DNA of 64,000 bases from Hyphomicrobiaceae bacterium (lineage in GTDB: Bacteria > Pseudomonadota > Alphaproteobacteria > Rhizobiales > Hyphomicrobiaceae), in the NCBI GenBank assembly GCA_022842785.1, contig JALHOW010000001.1, forward strand, positions 806,001 through 870,000, read 5' to 3'. Within the stretch, counting starts at the first letter, position 1. The number at the start of each line of letters is the position of its first letter. Of the stretch, positions 1-9,012 are shown piece by piece. The position numbers and the translations under genes were made by a program. The notes under the pieces are model-generated. The model saw only the letters and a program-made list of their open reading frames with translations. It made no database searches and was not told the DNA's origin.

Positions 1-75
1 GAGCAGGCTCGCGAAAATGCCGAAATAGACACCGAGCAGTGGATTGACGAGGTGGCGGCTTGGCGTGAGGGACAT
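1..75 (-). CDS. Sodium:solute symporter large subunit, N-terminal fragment
   Basis: Only the first 25 codons lie in the window. They read MSLTPSRHLVNPLLG and then VYFGIFASLL, a short cytoplasmic tail followed by the start of a first membrane helix. An in-frame stop lies two codons upstream of the ATG, which fixes the start. The gene follows a DUF4212 small subunit on the same strand; in known genomes that pair makes a two-component acetate-type sodium symporter of the SSS family. The family call is therefore an inference from context plus the NPxLGxYFGIF-like start, since no catalytic or ion-binding residues are visible. Confidence 0.6.
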   Translation of the reverse strand, partial: MSLTPSRHLVNPLLGVYFGIFASLL

Positions 76-160
76 CGGCTATCCGGATCAGCTCTCGTCG
101 GCGGCGCGCTTGCCCGAAACAAACATACCTCTAGGAGAACTGACGAAGCTCTCCGTGCAG

Positions 161-421
161 TCAGCCGTCTTCATGGGCGCCGTGCCAGCGATCGATGACG
201 TCCTGGCGGTTGGCGAAAGAGGCGACGGTAACCAGTGCAAGAACCCCGACCCCGTGGGCGAGGAGGAAATATCCCCAGGGAAACCCAATGACTCGGATCT
301 CGTTGAGCTGCTCCGCATAAAACGGGAGCACGAGCACGACAAGCACGAAAGGCAGCAGACTGGCCATCATCTGCCATTTCGTGTGCCGCCAATAGGGTCG
401 CCGCTCCTTGCGCTCCATCAT
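161..421 (-). CDS. DUF4212 sodium/substrate symporter small subunit
   Basis: An 86-residue protein starting at a tandem ATG-ATG (421/418) behind a good GGAAGGAGAA ribosome site. It has a basic N-terminus, two membrane helices (about residues 16-33 and 45-65) and the typical LNEIRVIGFPWGYF link of DUF4212 proteins. This family is the small subunit of SSS-type sodium:organic acid symporters and is normally co-transcribed with the large subunit, whose start lies 85 bases downstream here. The divergent LuxR-type regulator and the symporter-kinase next to it suggest that the uptake genes are controlled by that two-component system. Confidence 0.88.
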   Translation of the reverse strand: MMERKERRPYWRHTKWQMMASLLPFVLVVLVLPFYAEQLNEIRVIGFPWGYFLLAHGVGVLALVTVASFANRQDVIDRWHGAHEDG

Positions 422-724
422 GCGCCGTTCTCCTTCCGATAGGCCGACCCCTTCCGACGCCTGAATGCCGAACCGCCGGGTTGCAGGGGCTCGCCGGTGA
501 GAGATGTTCCCCCATTGTGGTAAGCGTACGGCGGCCCAGGTTGCACAGGCCCTGCGTCGCCCGCGCCAACAAGAACCACGACTACTCGCTTCGGCCCGCA
601 AATGTTAGCCAAGACTGCGGAAACGCGCTAGTTCTGGACCTTGCACTTGTTGAAGATGCCGCGGGCCTGTTCACGCGAATACTTTCACCCTGCGTGCGCG
701 GAAATCTCGGCGGAGGCTTGGCTG
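422..724. promoter_or_regulatory. Divergent intergenic region between symporter and regulator genes
   Basis: About 300 bases with no convincing gene. The region must hold promoters for the leftward DUF4212/symporter pair and the rightward response regulator. I could not pick out confident -35/-10 boxes or an operator. The region is a sensible place to look for the binding site of the neighbouring LuxR-type regulator. Confidence 0.45.
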
Positions 725-1378
725 ATGGCAATTCGGATCATCGTTGTCGATGATCATCCGCTGTTCCGTGGCGCCCTTACTGATGCGCTTCACGGCGCGA
801 TCGACAATGCGCGCTTCGAGCAGGCCGCCTCGCTCGCCGATCTCGAAGGCCTGATCGCCGAGCGGACCGATACCGACCTCGTGCTGCTCGATCTCGCCAT
901 GCCGGGTGTTCAGGGTCTTTCCGGCCTGCTGCTGCTCCGCGCTCAACATCCCGACATTCCCGTCATCGTGGTTTCGGCGCACGACGATCCGACGACGATC
1001 CGCAAATGCATGGAGTTCGGCGCGTCGGGATATGTTCCGAAATCGCTCTCCGTCGAGGATATCCGTGCGGCGGTGGAAACCGTGCTCGGTGGCGGCATCT
1101 GGGTTCCCCCCGATATCGATCTCGCTCGATCCGCTGCGGACGATGCGGGCGACGTGGTGGCGCGCCTCTCGACGCTCACACCGCAGCAGGTCCGCGTGCT
1201 CATGATGCTTGGGCAGGGCCTGCTCAACAAGCAGATAGCTTTCCAGCTCGGCGTTTCCGAAGCGACGATCAAGGCGCACGTCTCGGCCATCCTGCAGAAG
1301 CTCGACGTCGACAGTCGCACGCAGGCCGTGATTGCCATCAACCGCATTGAAGGCGACTGGCGTAGCGCCAAATCCTGA
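725..1378 (+). CDS. LuxR-family response regulator, CrbR-like
   Basis: A 217-residue two-domain regulator. The receiver domain (about 1-120) shows the acidic pair D9/D10, the phosphoacceptor D56 in LLDLAMPG, the switch Ser in VVSAHDD and the conserved Lys in YVPKS. The C-terminus (about 150-215) is a LuxR/NarL helix-turn-helix with LTPQQVRVLMMLGQGLLNKQ and ATIKAHVSAILQKL. The ATG at 725 is preferred to an upstream one because GGAGG lies 8 bases before it and the receiver motif begins directly. It is convergent with the symporter-kinase gene, only 18 bases away. In Vibrio and Pseudomonas the CrbS/CrbR (MxtR/ErdR) pair controls acetyl-CoA synthetase and acetate uptake; a similar role is inferred here. 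Confidence 0.85.
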   Translation: MAIRIIVVDDHPLFRGALTDALHGAIDNARFEQAASLADLEGLIAERTDTDLVLLDLAMPGVQGLSGLLLLRAQHPDIPVIVVSAHDDPTTIRKCMEFGASGYVPKSLSVEDIRAAVETVLGGGIWVPPDIDLARSAADDAGDVVARLSTLTPQQVRVLMMLGQGLLNKQIAFQLGVSEATIKAHVSAILQKLDVDSRTQAVIAINRIEGDWRSAKS

Positions 1379-1391
1379 GGCGCGACGCGCC
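1379..1391. terminator. Small hairpin between convergent genes
   Basis: GGCGC-GAC-GCGCC fills most of the 18-base gap between the stop codons of the response regulator and the symporter-kinase. It has no T-run, so termination is only suggested by its position between convergent genes. Confidence 0.3.
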
Positions 1392-1396
1392 CGCAC

Positions 1397-4300
1397 TCAC
1401 TCAGCCGCTACCCGCAGCTGCAGGGAGATGCGCGAGAGGATGGCGCGAAGCTGCGCCGCCTTGAGCGGCTTTCTCAGCAAGACGAGACCGAGCTGGCGGA
1501 TCTCGCGTTGCACTTCAGGCGTACGATCGGCGGTGATGATGACGGCTGGAAGATCACGACCGACAGCCGCTGAGATCGCCTTCACTGCGTCGACGCCTGT
1601 CTCGGCATTGAGATGATAGTCGGCGAGGATGACGCTTGGCGGGGTCTCCATCTCGGCGAGCCGCGCAAGCGCCTGCTCCGTACTTGCCGCCATCACCGAG
1701 TGGCACCCCCAGACATCGAGTAGCGCACGCATACCGTCGAGCACGTCACTCTCATTGTCGATGCAGAGGACGCGGAGATTGCGGATATCGCCAACGGCGA
1801 GCGGCACGTCGGACGGCGGCCGGCGTATGGCGGGGCCGGATGCGCGGGGCAGGCTGACCGCAAACAGCGAACCCTTTCCCGGCGTCGAGCGGAGCCTGAT
1901 GGGGGCTTCGAGCACGCGGCCGATGCGCTCCACGATCGAGAGCCCGAGCCCAAGGCCGCGCTCCTGAGCGGCCGTCTCTGCCAGACGGTGAAATTCCTTG
2001 AAGACGAGCACCTGCTGCGAGGCTTCGATGCCGGGGCCTGAATCGCACACTTGAATCTCGACACGATCGCCCTGCCGGCGCACCCCGAACACAACTTTTC
2101 CTCGCGGCGTGTACTTGATGGCATTCGATAGGAGATTTTGGAGCACGCGCCGGAGCAGCCGCGGATCCGAGTGCACGAGCGCGCGCGTGGGGACGACACG
2201 CAGCTCGAGCCCCTTTGCGCGCGCTATCGGCTCGAAGGCGAGCGCGAGCTGCGACATGAGCTCGCCGAGGGCGACCGAGCGCAACTCCGCCTCGAGCTTG
2301 CCGGCATCGAGGCGCGAAATATCGAGCAGCGCGCCGAGAATTTCCTCGACGGCCTCGAGCGACGTGTCGACATTGTGCGCGAGGCGCAGCGGCTCTTCCG
2401 GCAGGGCCCGCTCGATGAGGCTCGACGCATAGAGGCGCGCAGCGTTGAGCGGCTGCAGGAGATCGTGGCTGGCGGCCGCGAGGAAGCGCGCCTTGGCGAG
2501 ATGAGCCTCGCTCAGGGCATCGTTCACGCGCACGAGTTCGGCCGTGCGCTCGGCGACGCGCCGCTCCAGCGTCTCGTTGGCGCGCGCCAGTGCTTCCGAC
2601 GCGGCAACCTGATCGGTGATATCGAGATAGGTCGTGACGATGCCGCCCTGGGGCATCGGCGCGGTGCGTATTTCCAGGATGCGCCCCATGGGGTGCAAAT
2701 GATCGAGGAACGTCTCTCGCGTCACGGCAAGACGCATGAACCGATCCCTGACGTGATCCTCCGCTGCTCCTGGCCCGAAATCGCCGCGCACGGCACGTGC
2801 CCTCAGAATGTGCTCGAGGGGTACGCCCACCGCGACAAGGTCTTCCGGCAGATTGAGCAGCTCACGATATTGCCGGTTCCAGCAGATGAGCCGCATGTCG
2901 CGATCGAAGACGCCGAGGCCATGACGTACCTGGTCGAGCGCGGACTGCAGCAGGTCGCGGTTGTAGTGCAGGGCCTCCGACGCATCATCGAGGAGCCGAA
3001 GGGCAGATTGTCCCGATACGTTGCCACGCCTCAGCAACAGCGACAGCACGAGGCGTGCCGAAGCAGCACCGATCGCGCTCGTCAGCAGATGCTCCGTGAA
3101 GCGAAGCAGATTGATATCCGCCTCGGCCTCCGCGACCAGCGGGCTCGCCCGCGACGTCTCGTACTCCGCGAATGAGCGCTCTGCGCGTTCACTTCCGAGA
3201 TAGCGCACGACGGTGTGCTTGAGATCGCCGACCGTGACGCTCGTCCGCCACAGGCGGAAAGAGGGATTGGGCGCTGGAAGCGGCGGGTCGGCGGCACCGA
3301 AGAGTTGCGCCTGCATGCGCTCGATGGGTTCTGGTGCGCGCAGGAGCGAGACGAAAATGTACGCGGCGACGTTGGCCGTGAGGCTCCAGAGTACGCCGTG
3401 GGTCAATGGCTCGAACTGCAGATATAGAAGAGCCTGCGGGCGCAGGAAGCCCAAGCCATAGGGCCCGTCCGCCACAAGGCTCATGGGCAGCCACCCGGCG
3501 CGTGCCACCCAAGGCAGCAACAGCGTGTACGCCCAGATGCCGAACCCGATGAGAATACCGGCGATGGCGCCGCGCGCGGTGCCGCGCCTCCATACGAGGC
3601 CCATGAAGAACGCCGGCGCGAGTTGCGCGATGGCCGCGAAGGCAATGAGGCCGATCTGCGCCAGCGCCTGCACCTGCCCGAGTGCCCGGTGCACCATGTA
3701 GCCGAGCAGGATCACGGCGAAGATCGAGATGCGCCGGATGAGCAGCAGGTCGCGGGTCATGTCGACATCGTCGGCGATGGCGTCGATCCGACGCCGCAAC
3801 AGCCACGGCACGATGAGGCCATTGCAAATCATGATCGCGAGTGCGACCGACTCGACGATAACCATTGCCGTGGCCGCCGAGAGGCCACCGATGAACGCGA
3901 TCATCGCAAGCGAGTCGGTGCCGGACCACATTGGCAGCGCGAGCACGAACATGTCGGGCGCGACGCTGAAGTGCGGGAGGAACACGAGCCCCGCAATCGC
4001 GATCGGCACGACGAATATGTTGATGAGCACCAGATAGGTAGGAAACAGCCACGACGCGCGGCGGATCTCCGACTCGGCGTTGTTCTCGACGACCGTCACA
4101 TGAAACTGGCGCGGCAATAGAATGATGCACACGAAGCTCAGCAGTGTCACCGTCACCCACGCACTGCCGCTCGGACCTTTTGCAAAAATGGATGCGACGT
4201 CACTGTTGGCGCTTGCCTTCTCGATGAACCCAGCCGGCCCGCCGAACATCACGAAAATCACGAACAACCCGACCGCCAGGAAGGCCGCGAGCTTGACGAG

Positions 4301-4897
4301 CGACTCCGCCGCGATCGCCAGCATCAAGCCGTCCTGATGCTCCGTCGCGTCGATGTGGCGCGTGCCGAAAAGTACGGCGAATACGGCGAGCGCGAGCGCG
4401 ATAACGAGAGCGGTGTCGAGACCGAAGACCGCCAGATCCTTGAAGGGCGTGGGGCCGAGCAGCGTCTCGATTGAAATGGACGCCGCCTTGAGCTGGAGCG
4501 CGATGTAGGGCAGTGCGCCGAGCACCGAGACGACGGTCGCGATCGCGGCAACCTCGTGGCTCTTGCCGTAACGCGCAGCAATGAAGTCGGCGACGGAGGT
4601 CAGGTTCTGACTCTTTGCGATCCGCACGATGCGCAGGATCAGCGGTACGCCGAAGACGAACATCAGGATCGGTCCGAGATAGACCGGAATGAAGTCGTAG
4701 CCGCTCGATGCGGCGAGCCCGACACTGCCGAAGAATGTCCAGGACGTGCAGTAGACCGCGAGCGACAAGGCATAGGTGACGGGCCGACCGCTGCCGCCTT
4801 TGCGCGAGCGGATCACGCGGTCGCCGAACCAGGCCACCGCAAAGAGCAGGCCGACATAGCCCAGCGCCAGCGTCAGGACCTGCCAGGCTTCGATCAT
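1397..4897 (-). CDS. Sodium:solute symporter-hybrid sensor histidine kinase, CrbS-like
   Basis: A 1,166-residue fusion. The first ~480 residues are a multi-helix SSS-type symporter domain. After a linker comes a PAS-like region around 640-760, then a HisKA domain with the phosphoacceptor H811 in AASHDLLQPLNAARL. A HATPase domain follows, with NLLSNAIKYTP, the G1 motif DSGPGI and a GLGLGLSIV G2 box. A C-terminal receiver (about 1045-1160) has D1093 in ILADYHLNAETG. This architecture is that of CrbS/MxtR sensors, in which the transporter domain is thought to read an organic acid such as acetate. It faces its likely partner response regulator tail-to-tail, and symporter genes lie just beyond. 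The substrate is not shown by the sequence. Confidence 0.9.
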   Translation of the reverse strand: MIEAWQVLTLALGYVGLLFAVAWFGDRVIRSRKGGSGRPVTYALSLAVYCTSWTFFGSVGLAASSGYDFIPVYLGPILMFVFGVPLILRIVRIAKSQNLTSVADFIAARYGKSHEVAAIATVVSVLGALPYIALQLKAASISIETLLGPTPFKDLAVFGLDTALVIALALAVFAVLFGTRHIDATEHQDGLMLAIAAESLVKLAAFLAVGLFVIFVMFGGPAGFIEKASANSDVASIFAKGPSGSAWVTVTLLSFVCIILLPRQFHVTVVENNAESEIRRASWLFPTYLVLINIFVVPIAIAGLVFLPHFSVAPDMFVLALPMWSGTDSLAMIAFIGGLSAATAMVIVESVALAIMICNGLIVPWLLRRRIDAIADDVDMTRDLLLIRRISIFAVILLGYMVHRALGQVQALAQIGLIAFAAIAQLAPAFFMGLVWRRGTARGAIAGILIGFGIWAYTLLLPWVARAGWLPMSLVADGPYGLGFLRPQALLYLQFEPLTHGVLWSLTANVAAYIFVSLLRAPEPIERMQAQLFGAADPPLPAPNPSFRLWRTSVTVGDLKHTVVRYLGSERAERSFAEYETSRASPLVAEAEADINLLRFTEHLLTSAIGAASARLVLSLLLRRGNVSGQSALRLLDDASEALHYNRDLLQSALDQVRHGLGVFDRDMRLICWNRQYRELLNLPEDLVAVGVPLEHILRARAVRGDFGPGAAEDHVRDRFMRLAVTRETFLDHLHPMGRILEIRTAPMPQGGIVTTYLDITDQVAASEALARANETLERRVAERTAELVRVNDALSEAHLAKARFLAAASHDLLQPLNAARLYASSLIERALPEEPLRLAHNVDTSLEAVEEILGALLDISRLDAGKLEAELRSVALGELMSQLALAFEPIARAKGLELRVVPTRALVHSDPRLLRRVLQNLLSNAIKYTPRGKVVFGVRRQGDRVEIQVCDSGPGIEASQQVLVFKEFHRLAETAAQERGLGLGLSIVERIGRVLEAPIRLRSTPGKGSLFAVSLPRASGPAIRRPPSDVPLAVGDIRNLRVLCIDNESDVLDGMRALLDVWGCHSVMAASTEQALARLAEMETPPSVILADYHLNAETGVDAVKAISAAVGRDLPAVIITADRTPEVQREIRQLGLVLLRKPLKAAQLRAILSRISLQLRVAAE

Positions 4898-5197
4898 TCA
4901 GGTGCCCTGCTCTCGAGAGACAGCCCAGTCAGCTTATTTGGCGCATCTTGCTTTGCCCTCGCGGGAGGCGCAACCGAGCCATTGGTCCTGGTTTAGAACC
5001 TTGCCTAAGACGCCCGGCACCCCCGAGGCGATACTCCGCGTGCCCCCCTTTACCTTCTGGCAGTTCCGCCCCTATCGTGCGAGGTGAGTCGAGCATCGGC
5101 AGGAAAGACTGTTTTGCCTGCCGACGCCCTATCACGCAGTCGGAAGACTTCCATATTGGCGGCCTCGCCACATGGGCCAACGCGGAGCACCCCACCC
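4898..5197. other. Intergenic region between kinase and mscL promoters
   Basis: About 300 bases without a supported gene, between two divergent starts. The one clear structure is an 8-bp inverted repeat, TCGGCAGG (5096-5103) with CCTGCCGA (5117-5124), upstream of mscL. It could be an operator or leader hairpin. No strong promoter boxes were identified. Confidence 0.4.
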
Positions 5198-5608
5198 ATG
5201 AAGAAGATCCTCGACGAGTTCCGGGAATTCGCCCTCAAGGGCAATGTTCTCGACATGGCTATCGGCATCATCATCGGTGGCGCGTTCGGCACCATCGTTC
5301 AGTCGCTCGTGAAGGACGTCATCATGCCGCCGATCGGCATGTTGCTCGGCGGCGTCGATTTCTCCGATATCCGGATCCCGCTTCGCGCGGCGGCGCCCGG
5401 GCAGGAAGCCGTGGCGATGAACATCGGCGTGTTCCTGAATAACGTGATCAGCTTCATGATCGTGGCTTGGGCGGTCTTCATGCTCGTCAAGGGCATCAAT
5501 ATGCTCCGCGAGCGCTTCGAGAAAGAAAAGGCGGCCGCTCCGCCACCACCTCCGCCGCCCTCCGAGCTGTACCTCAAGGAAATCCGCGACGCGCTCGTCA
5601 AGAAGTAG
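5198..5608 (+). CDS. mscL: Large-conductance mechanosensitive channel MscL
   Basis: A 136-residue inner-membrane channel that opens under membrane tension to release osmolytes on osmotic downshock. The N-terminal amphipathic segment [19 protein letters not shown], the first pore helix [21 protein letters not shown] and the second helix near 75-100 are all typical of MscL, as is the total length. The cytoplasmic helix near the C-terminus ([12 protein letters not shown]) is present, preceded by an unusual run of seven prolines. The ATG at 5198 is chosen because homologues begin MKKI or similar; a weak GGAG lies 11 bases upstream. A strong hairpin follows the stop. Confidence 0.97.
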   Translation: MKKILDEFREFALKGNVLDMAIGIIIGGAFGTIVQSLVKDVIMPPIGMLLGGVDFSDIRIPLRAAAPGQEAVAMNIGVFLNNVISFMIVAWAVFMLVKGINMLRERFEKEKAAAPPPPPPPSELYLKEIRDALVKK

Positions 5609-5631
5609 GCGCGCACTTCAGAAATGCGCTG

Positions 5632-5653
5632 GGGCCCGCCGGCAGGCGGGCCC
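5632..5653. terminator. Bidirectional hairpin terminator between mscL and ykgJ-like gene
   Basis: A perfect 9-bp stem, GGGCCCGCC-ggca-GGCGGGCCC, lies between convergent mscL and the YkgJ-like gene and abuts the stop codon of the latter at 5654. It has only a short T-run, so its strength comes from the very GC-rich stem. Confidence 0.75.
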
Positions 5654-6466
5654 TTATGCCGTGAGCGCTCCTGCGACGTGGCTGATCGCGTGCTCGAGCC
5701 GCGCTTCGCGCGTGACCTGCCGCGACACGTTCTTGAAGACATCCTCGCCAGCAAGCCAGCGGGCCTCTGCATTCGGCTCGGTCAATGCCGTATCCAATGC
5801 AGCGGCGAGTTCCAAAGCATCCGTCGCAAAACCCGAAGCCCGCATGGCGCCGAGCAGCGTGATGTGTGCGTTACTCGCGTGCTGAAGATGCACGCCCGAG
5901 ATCGGAATACGCGCGGCGAGATTCCGCCCCTCGAACTCGTCGATACACACGTCGACGTCGAGTGAGGTTGCTTGCCGGCAGACCAGTGGGCGAAAGCGGT
6001 AGACCGAGCAGCCGCCATCGACGAGCAGAGGACAGGCAAGCTTGCCGCCGATCCGCGCCTCGGGACTGACCCCGACCAATGCGCGGCCTCGCTCCCTGAC
6101 GGCATCGGCGGACATACCGGCGGCCTGCCCGCTCCGCACGGCCGCAGCGAGGCGGAATGCCTCCGGCGGTGTGATCGCGACGAACGTATGACAGCAATAG
6201 GCGCACCCGCGCGTACAGGCGATCTTCTGCTGCGTCGGTGGACGCGCTGCGAGTGAGGTCTCCGCCAGTGTCTGCGCAAGCTCCGCCGCCTCGCTCGCGC
6301 GCCGCGGATTGTCGGCCTCGCCGAGCTTGGCCTTCACGACCTGAGCGATCGCCAGAATTTCCGACGTCTTGGGTTGCAGAGGCAGGCCCTTGCCCAGCAG
6401 CTGACGGCCGGTCTTGACCCGGTCGCGGATTTCCCGCCGACGCTGTTGGCGCGTGGCCTCGCTCAT
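5654..6466 (-). CDS. YkgJ-family cysteine-cluster protein
   Basis: A 270-residue soluble protein with the Zn/Fe-chelating cysteine cluster of the YkgJ/CxxCxxCC family: CTRGCAYCCH near residue 84, then CPLL, CSVYRFRPLVCR and a later VDVC. The biochemical function of this family is not established. The N-terminal third is a charged, Ala-rich helical segment. The gene is separated from the upstream radical SAM gene by a dispersed repeat, so co-transcription is uncertain. The family call is firm; a role in metal binding is inferred from the cysteines. Confidence 0.85.
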   Translation of the reverse strand: MSEATRQQRRREIRDRVKTGRQLLGKGLPLQPKTSEILAIAQVVKAKLGEADNPRRASEAAELAQTLAETSLAARPPTQQKIACTRGCAYCCHTFVAITPPEAFRLAAAVRSGQAAGMSADAVRERGRALVGVSPEARIGGKLACPLLVDGGCSVYRFRPLVCRQATSLDVDVCIDEFEGRNLAARIPISGVHLQHASNAHITLLGAMRASGFATDALELAAALDTALTEPNAEARWLAGEDVFKNVSRQVTREARLEHAISHVAGALTA

Positions 6467-6502
6467 ATCCCCTCCGGCATTGTGCGCGGGTCACTCTACG
6501 TC

Positions 6503-6692
6503 CTTCGCGCCTTCGGCGCGAGCGAGGCCATGCCTCCGGCATGACCCTCGCACTCCACCGGGAGGGACACCCTCCCGGACCCACCCGCCTTTATGACTTG
6601 CACCAAGGATGAGCGCTCTCCGCATGGCCGCCGCGGGCATAGCACCACGTTGGAGGGCAGCAGCACCTCTTCCCAGCAGTCCGCGGCACTAA
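6503..6692 (-). repeat. Dispersed intergenic repeat, copy 1 (full length)
   Basis: Read on the minus strand from just after the radical SAM stop codon, this copy contains the three shared blocks of the family. They are a GCCGCGGACTGCTGG block with a later CCCGCGGCGG, a core beginning CATAAAGGCGGGTGGG and followed by the hairpin GGGAGGGTGTCCCTCCC, and a distal hairpin CGCGCCGAAGGCGCG. The same blocks occur at 27.2/29.6, 46.7 and partly at 46.6, 49.1 and 50.1 kb. It lies directly downstream of a gene on the same strand, which suggests a role at transcript 3' ends. Confidence 0.75.
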
Positions 6693-6715
6693 ACAATGCC
6701 CCCGCGGCAAGCAAA

Positions 6716-7711
6716 TCAACTACAGCTCCCACCACCCAGCGCACAGAACTTCGCGCAGTGCGGATGGCAAAGCTTGACGCTGCCGTCCTCGAACATGCCG
6801 CCGTCGGCCTGTGCAGCCTCGCTGAGCGTTGCGCCCATCTCAAACGCGCGCTCATAAGGCAGCAGCGTACAGGGCACGACTGACGGCCGCACCTCGCCCT
6901 TGCGCTTCACGATCATGCGGCTCTTCGCGCACATGAGATCACCGGGCTTCTTGCCGAGGATCTGCCAGCAGCCGACGCTGATCTCGGGCACATCATGGCT
7001 ACCGTCCATCTCGGGCAGCAGCACCAGCGCCAGCGGATTGTCCGGATCGATCTGCCAGCCTCGCTCCGCGATCAGCTCCGCATAGCCGGCGCGCATATCG
7101 CTCTCTGACTCGTTCCAACAGGACCGGCCCGCAATGGCCGTCTTGAAACCTTCCCGCGATAGCCAGTCGATGGCTTCGAGCGACTTTGCGAACGTACGCG
7201 GCCCGCGCTCGGCCTCGTGGAGCTGGCGCGTGTAGTGATCGAGGCTGACGCGTAGGGTGAGACGATCACCGTAGATCGTCTGCAGTTTGAGGAGGCCTTT
7301 CTTCAGGCGTGGGCGCAGCATGGGCTGCAAGCCATTTGTCAGCACGAGAACCTGAAAGCCACGCGCGAGCGCCGCTTCGAGCATGGGGACAATGTCGGGG
7401 TTCATGAACGGCTCGCCGCCCGTGAAACCGATCTCGACGGTGCCGAGATCATCCCGGGCGATCTCGTCGAGGAAGCCACGCACCTCGTCGGCCGTCAGAT
7501 AGACGAGACGGTCGTTGGTCGGGCTCGATTCGATGTAGCAGTTGCGGCAGGTGATGTTGCAGAGCGTGCCGGTGTTGAACCAGAGGGTGTGCAGAGTGTC
7601 CAAGCCCACGCTCGCCCGACGCTCGCCACCTGCAGTCCAATCAGGATTTTGAAACTTGGCCTTCTCGCGTACGGCCGCTTCCGTCCGTCCTTCCGCATCG
7701 GCAAGCGCCAC
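6716..7711 (-). CDS. Radical SAM protein with cysteine-rich C-terminus
   Basis: A 331-residue radical SAM enzyme. The [4Fe-4S]/SAM motif CNITCRNC (CxxxCxxC) lies near residue 49, followed by a GGEP-type SAM-binding motif (FTGGEPFMNPD). The C-terminal third has further cysteines (SVGCW, MCAK, VPCTLLP, KLCHPHCAKFCALGGGSCS), resembling a SPASM/twitch region that holds extra clusters. The GTG at 7711 is preferred to one at 7780 because GGAGG lies 6 bases upstream. It follows a ferredoxin and a P450 on the same strand with an 89-base gap, so the three may be one transcript. Substrate and product are unknown. Confidence 0.85.
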   Translation of the reverse strand: MALADAEGRTEAAVREKAKFQNPDWTAGGERRASVGLDTLHTLWFNTGTLCNITCRNCYIESSPTNDRLVYLTADEVRGFLDEIARDDLGTVEIGFTGGEPFMNPDIVPMLEAALARGFQVLVLTNGLQPMLRPRLKKGLLKLQTIYGDRLTLRVSLDHYTRQLHEAERGPRTFAKSLEAIDWLSREGFKTAIAGRSCWNESESDMRAGYAELIAERGWQIDPDNPLALVLLPEMDGSHDVPEISVGCWQILGKKPGDLMCAKSRMIVKRKGEVRPSVVPCTLLPYERAFEMGATLSEAAQADGGMFEDGSVKLCHPHCAKFCALGGGSCS

Positions 7712-7800
7712 CCGCGTCCTCCTGCTCTGCTCCTGGATGTGGTGGCACGCTAGCAATGGCGCGCCACCCCCGGAACTCACATTGAATTTATCCCGTCAGC

Positions 7801-9003
7801 TCAGCTGAAGATGAACGGAAGCTGGCGGGGCCCGCGCACGGTCCCCTCCGACCACGTAACGGGAATTGCCGGATCGAGGCGGAATTCGGGAATGCGCTTC
7901 AGCCATTCTTCGATCGCGACCGTCATCTCGAGGCGCGCGAGGTTCGAGCCGACGCAGCGATGAATGCCGAGGCCAAAGGCTGAATGACGGTTCTCCTGGC
8001 GGTCAAGGATCACCTTGTCGGCATCCGGAAACATCGCGGGATCGCGGTTGGCTGCCGGGAACGACAGCAGCACCATATTGCCCTTCTTGATCGGGCAGCC
8101 CTCGACGATCGTATCCTGAACAACCTCCCGCGCCATGGTCACCGGTGCGTAGGCGCGCAGGAGTTCCTCGATTGCCGTCGGCATGAGCTGTGGTTCGGCA
8201 ATGAGGCGTTTCCGATCCGACGGCACCTTCGCCAGATGCCACAAGCTCGAGCCAATAGCGCTCCACGTCGTATCGATCCCTGCGATCAGGAGCAGCCGGA
8301 TCATGCCGAGCACTTCCTGCGGCGGCAGCGGCTTTCCATCCTGGCGCGCCATGATGATGCGGCTGATGAGATCGTCGCCCGGCTTCTTCGTACGCGCCTC
8401 GACATACCCCGCGAAGTACATGCTCATTTCGTGCACGGCCTTCATAAGGATGTCGTCGTCGGTGATGCCGAGTTCCAGGATCTCGTGGATCCACTGAATG
8501 AACTGGTCGCCGTCGCTCTCCGGTACGTCGAGCATGTGGGCGATCACGCGCACCGGAATATGCCGCGTGTACATCTGCGCCGCGTCGCAGCGGCCGTCGG
8601 CGATGAACTTGTCGATCAGCTCGTTGCAGATGGCCCGCGCCCGCGGCTCGAGCTTCTTCATCTCGTCGGGCGTGAACGGCGGCAGCAGGAGCTGCTTCGC
8701 CGGCTTGTGGTGCGGGGGATCAGACGAGATCGGGGGCGAGGGCATGGGCGGTTCGGGCCGCACCTCACGCACGACCACGCGCCGGGAAGAGAAATTCGTC
8801 GTGTCGTATGAAATGGCCTTCACCGCAGCATAGGTTGTCGGCAGGTAGGCGCCGAGATAGCGCTGGGTGTGGGCAATCGGGCATTTGCCGCGCAACTCGT
8901 CCCAGATGGGAAATGGATTGTCGCGCCATTGGGGATCGAGGTGGTCCCAGTCGGTGGTCCAGTCGGTGACCGGCGGGCGGGTGCGCGTCGTATCCTGTGC
9001 CAT
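7801..9003 (-). CDS. Cytochrome P450 monooxygenase
   Basis: A 400-residue soluble bacterial P450. Diagnostic motifs are the I-helix oxygen-activation segment AGIDTTWSAIG, the K-helix EELLR, and the heme loop FGLGIHRCVGSNLARLE with C350 as thiolate ligand. The length and lack of a membrane anchor fit class I bacterial enzymes that take electrons from a ferredoxin. A [3Fe-4S]-type ferredoxin gene ends 9 bases before this start, so the two are clearly co-transcribed. The ATG at 9003 has GGGGG five bases upstream; a GTG at 9009 is possible. The substrate is not evident; terpenoids or other hydrophobic carbon sources are a guess from family habits. Confidence 0.95.
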   Translation of the reverse strand: MAQDTTRTRPPVTDWTTDWDHLDPQWRDNPFPIWDELRGKCPIAHTQRYLGAYLPTTYAAVKAISYDTTNFSSRRVVVREVRPEPPMPSPPISSDPPHHKPAKQLLLPPFTPDEMKKLEPRARAICNELIDKFIADGRCDAAQMYTRHIPVRVIAHMLDVPESDGDQFIQWIHEILELGITDDDILMKAVHEMSMYFAGYVEARTKKPGDDLISRIIMARQDGKPLPPQEVLGMIRLLLIAGIDTTWSAIGSSLWHLAKVPSDRKRLIAEPQLMPTAIEELLRAYAPVTMAREVVQDTIVEGCPIKKGNMVLLSFPAANRDPAMFPDADKVILDRQENRHSAFGLGIHRCVGSNLARLEMTVAIEEWLKRIPEFRLDPAIPVTWSEGTVRGPRQLPFIFS

Positions 9004-9012
9004 GGCCACCCC

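Noticed and set aside
2138-3175. A 345-codon plus-strand frame inside the symporter-kinase gene
   Set aside because: It is antisense to the kinase domains, is Arg/Glu/Ala-rich, and has no ribosome site of note.
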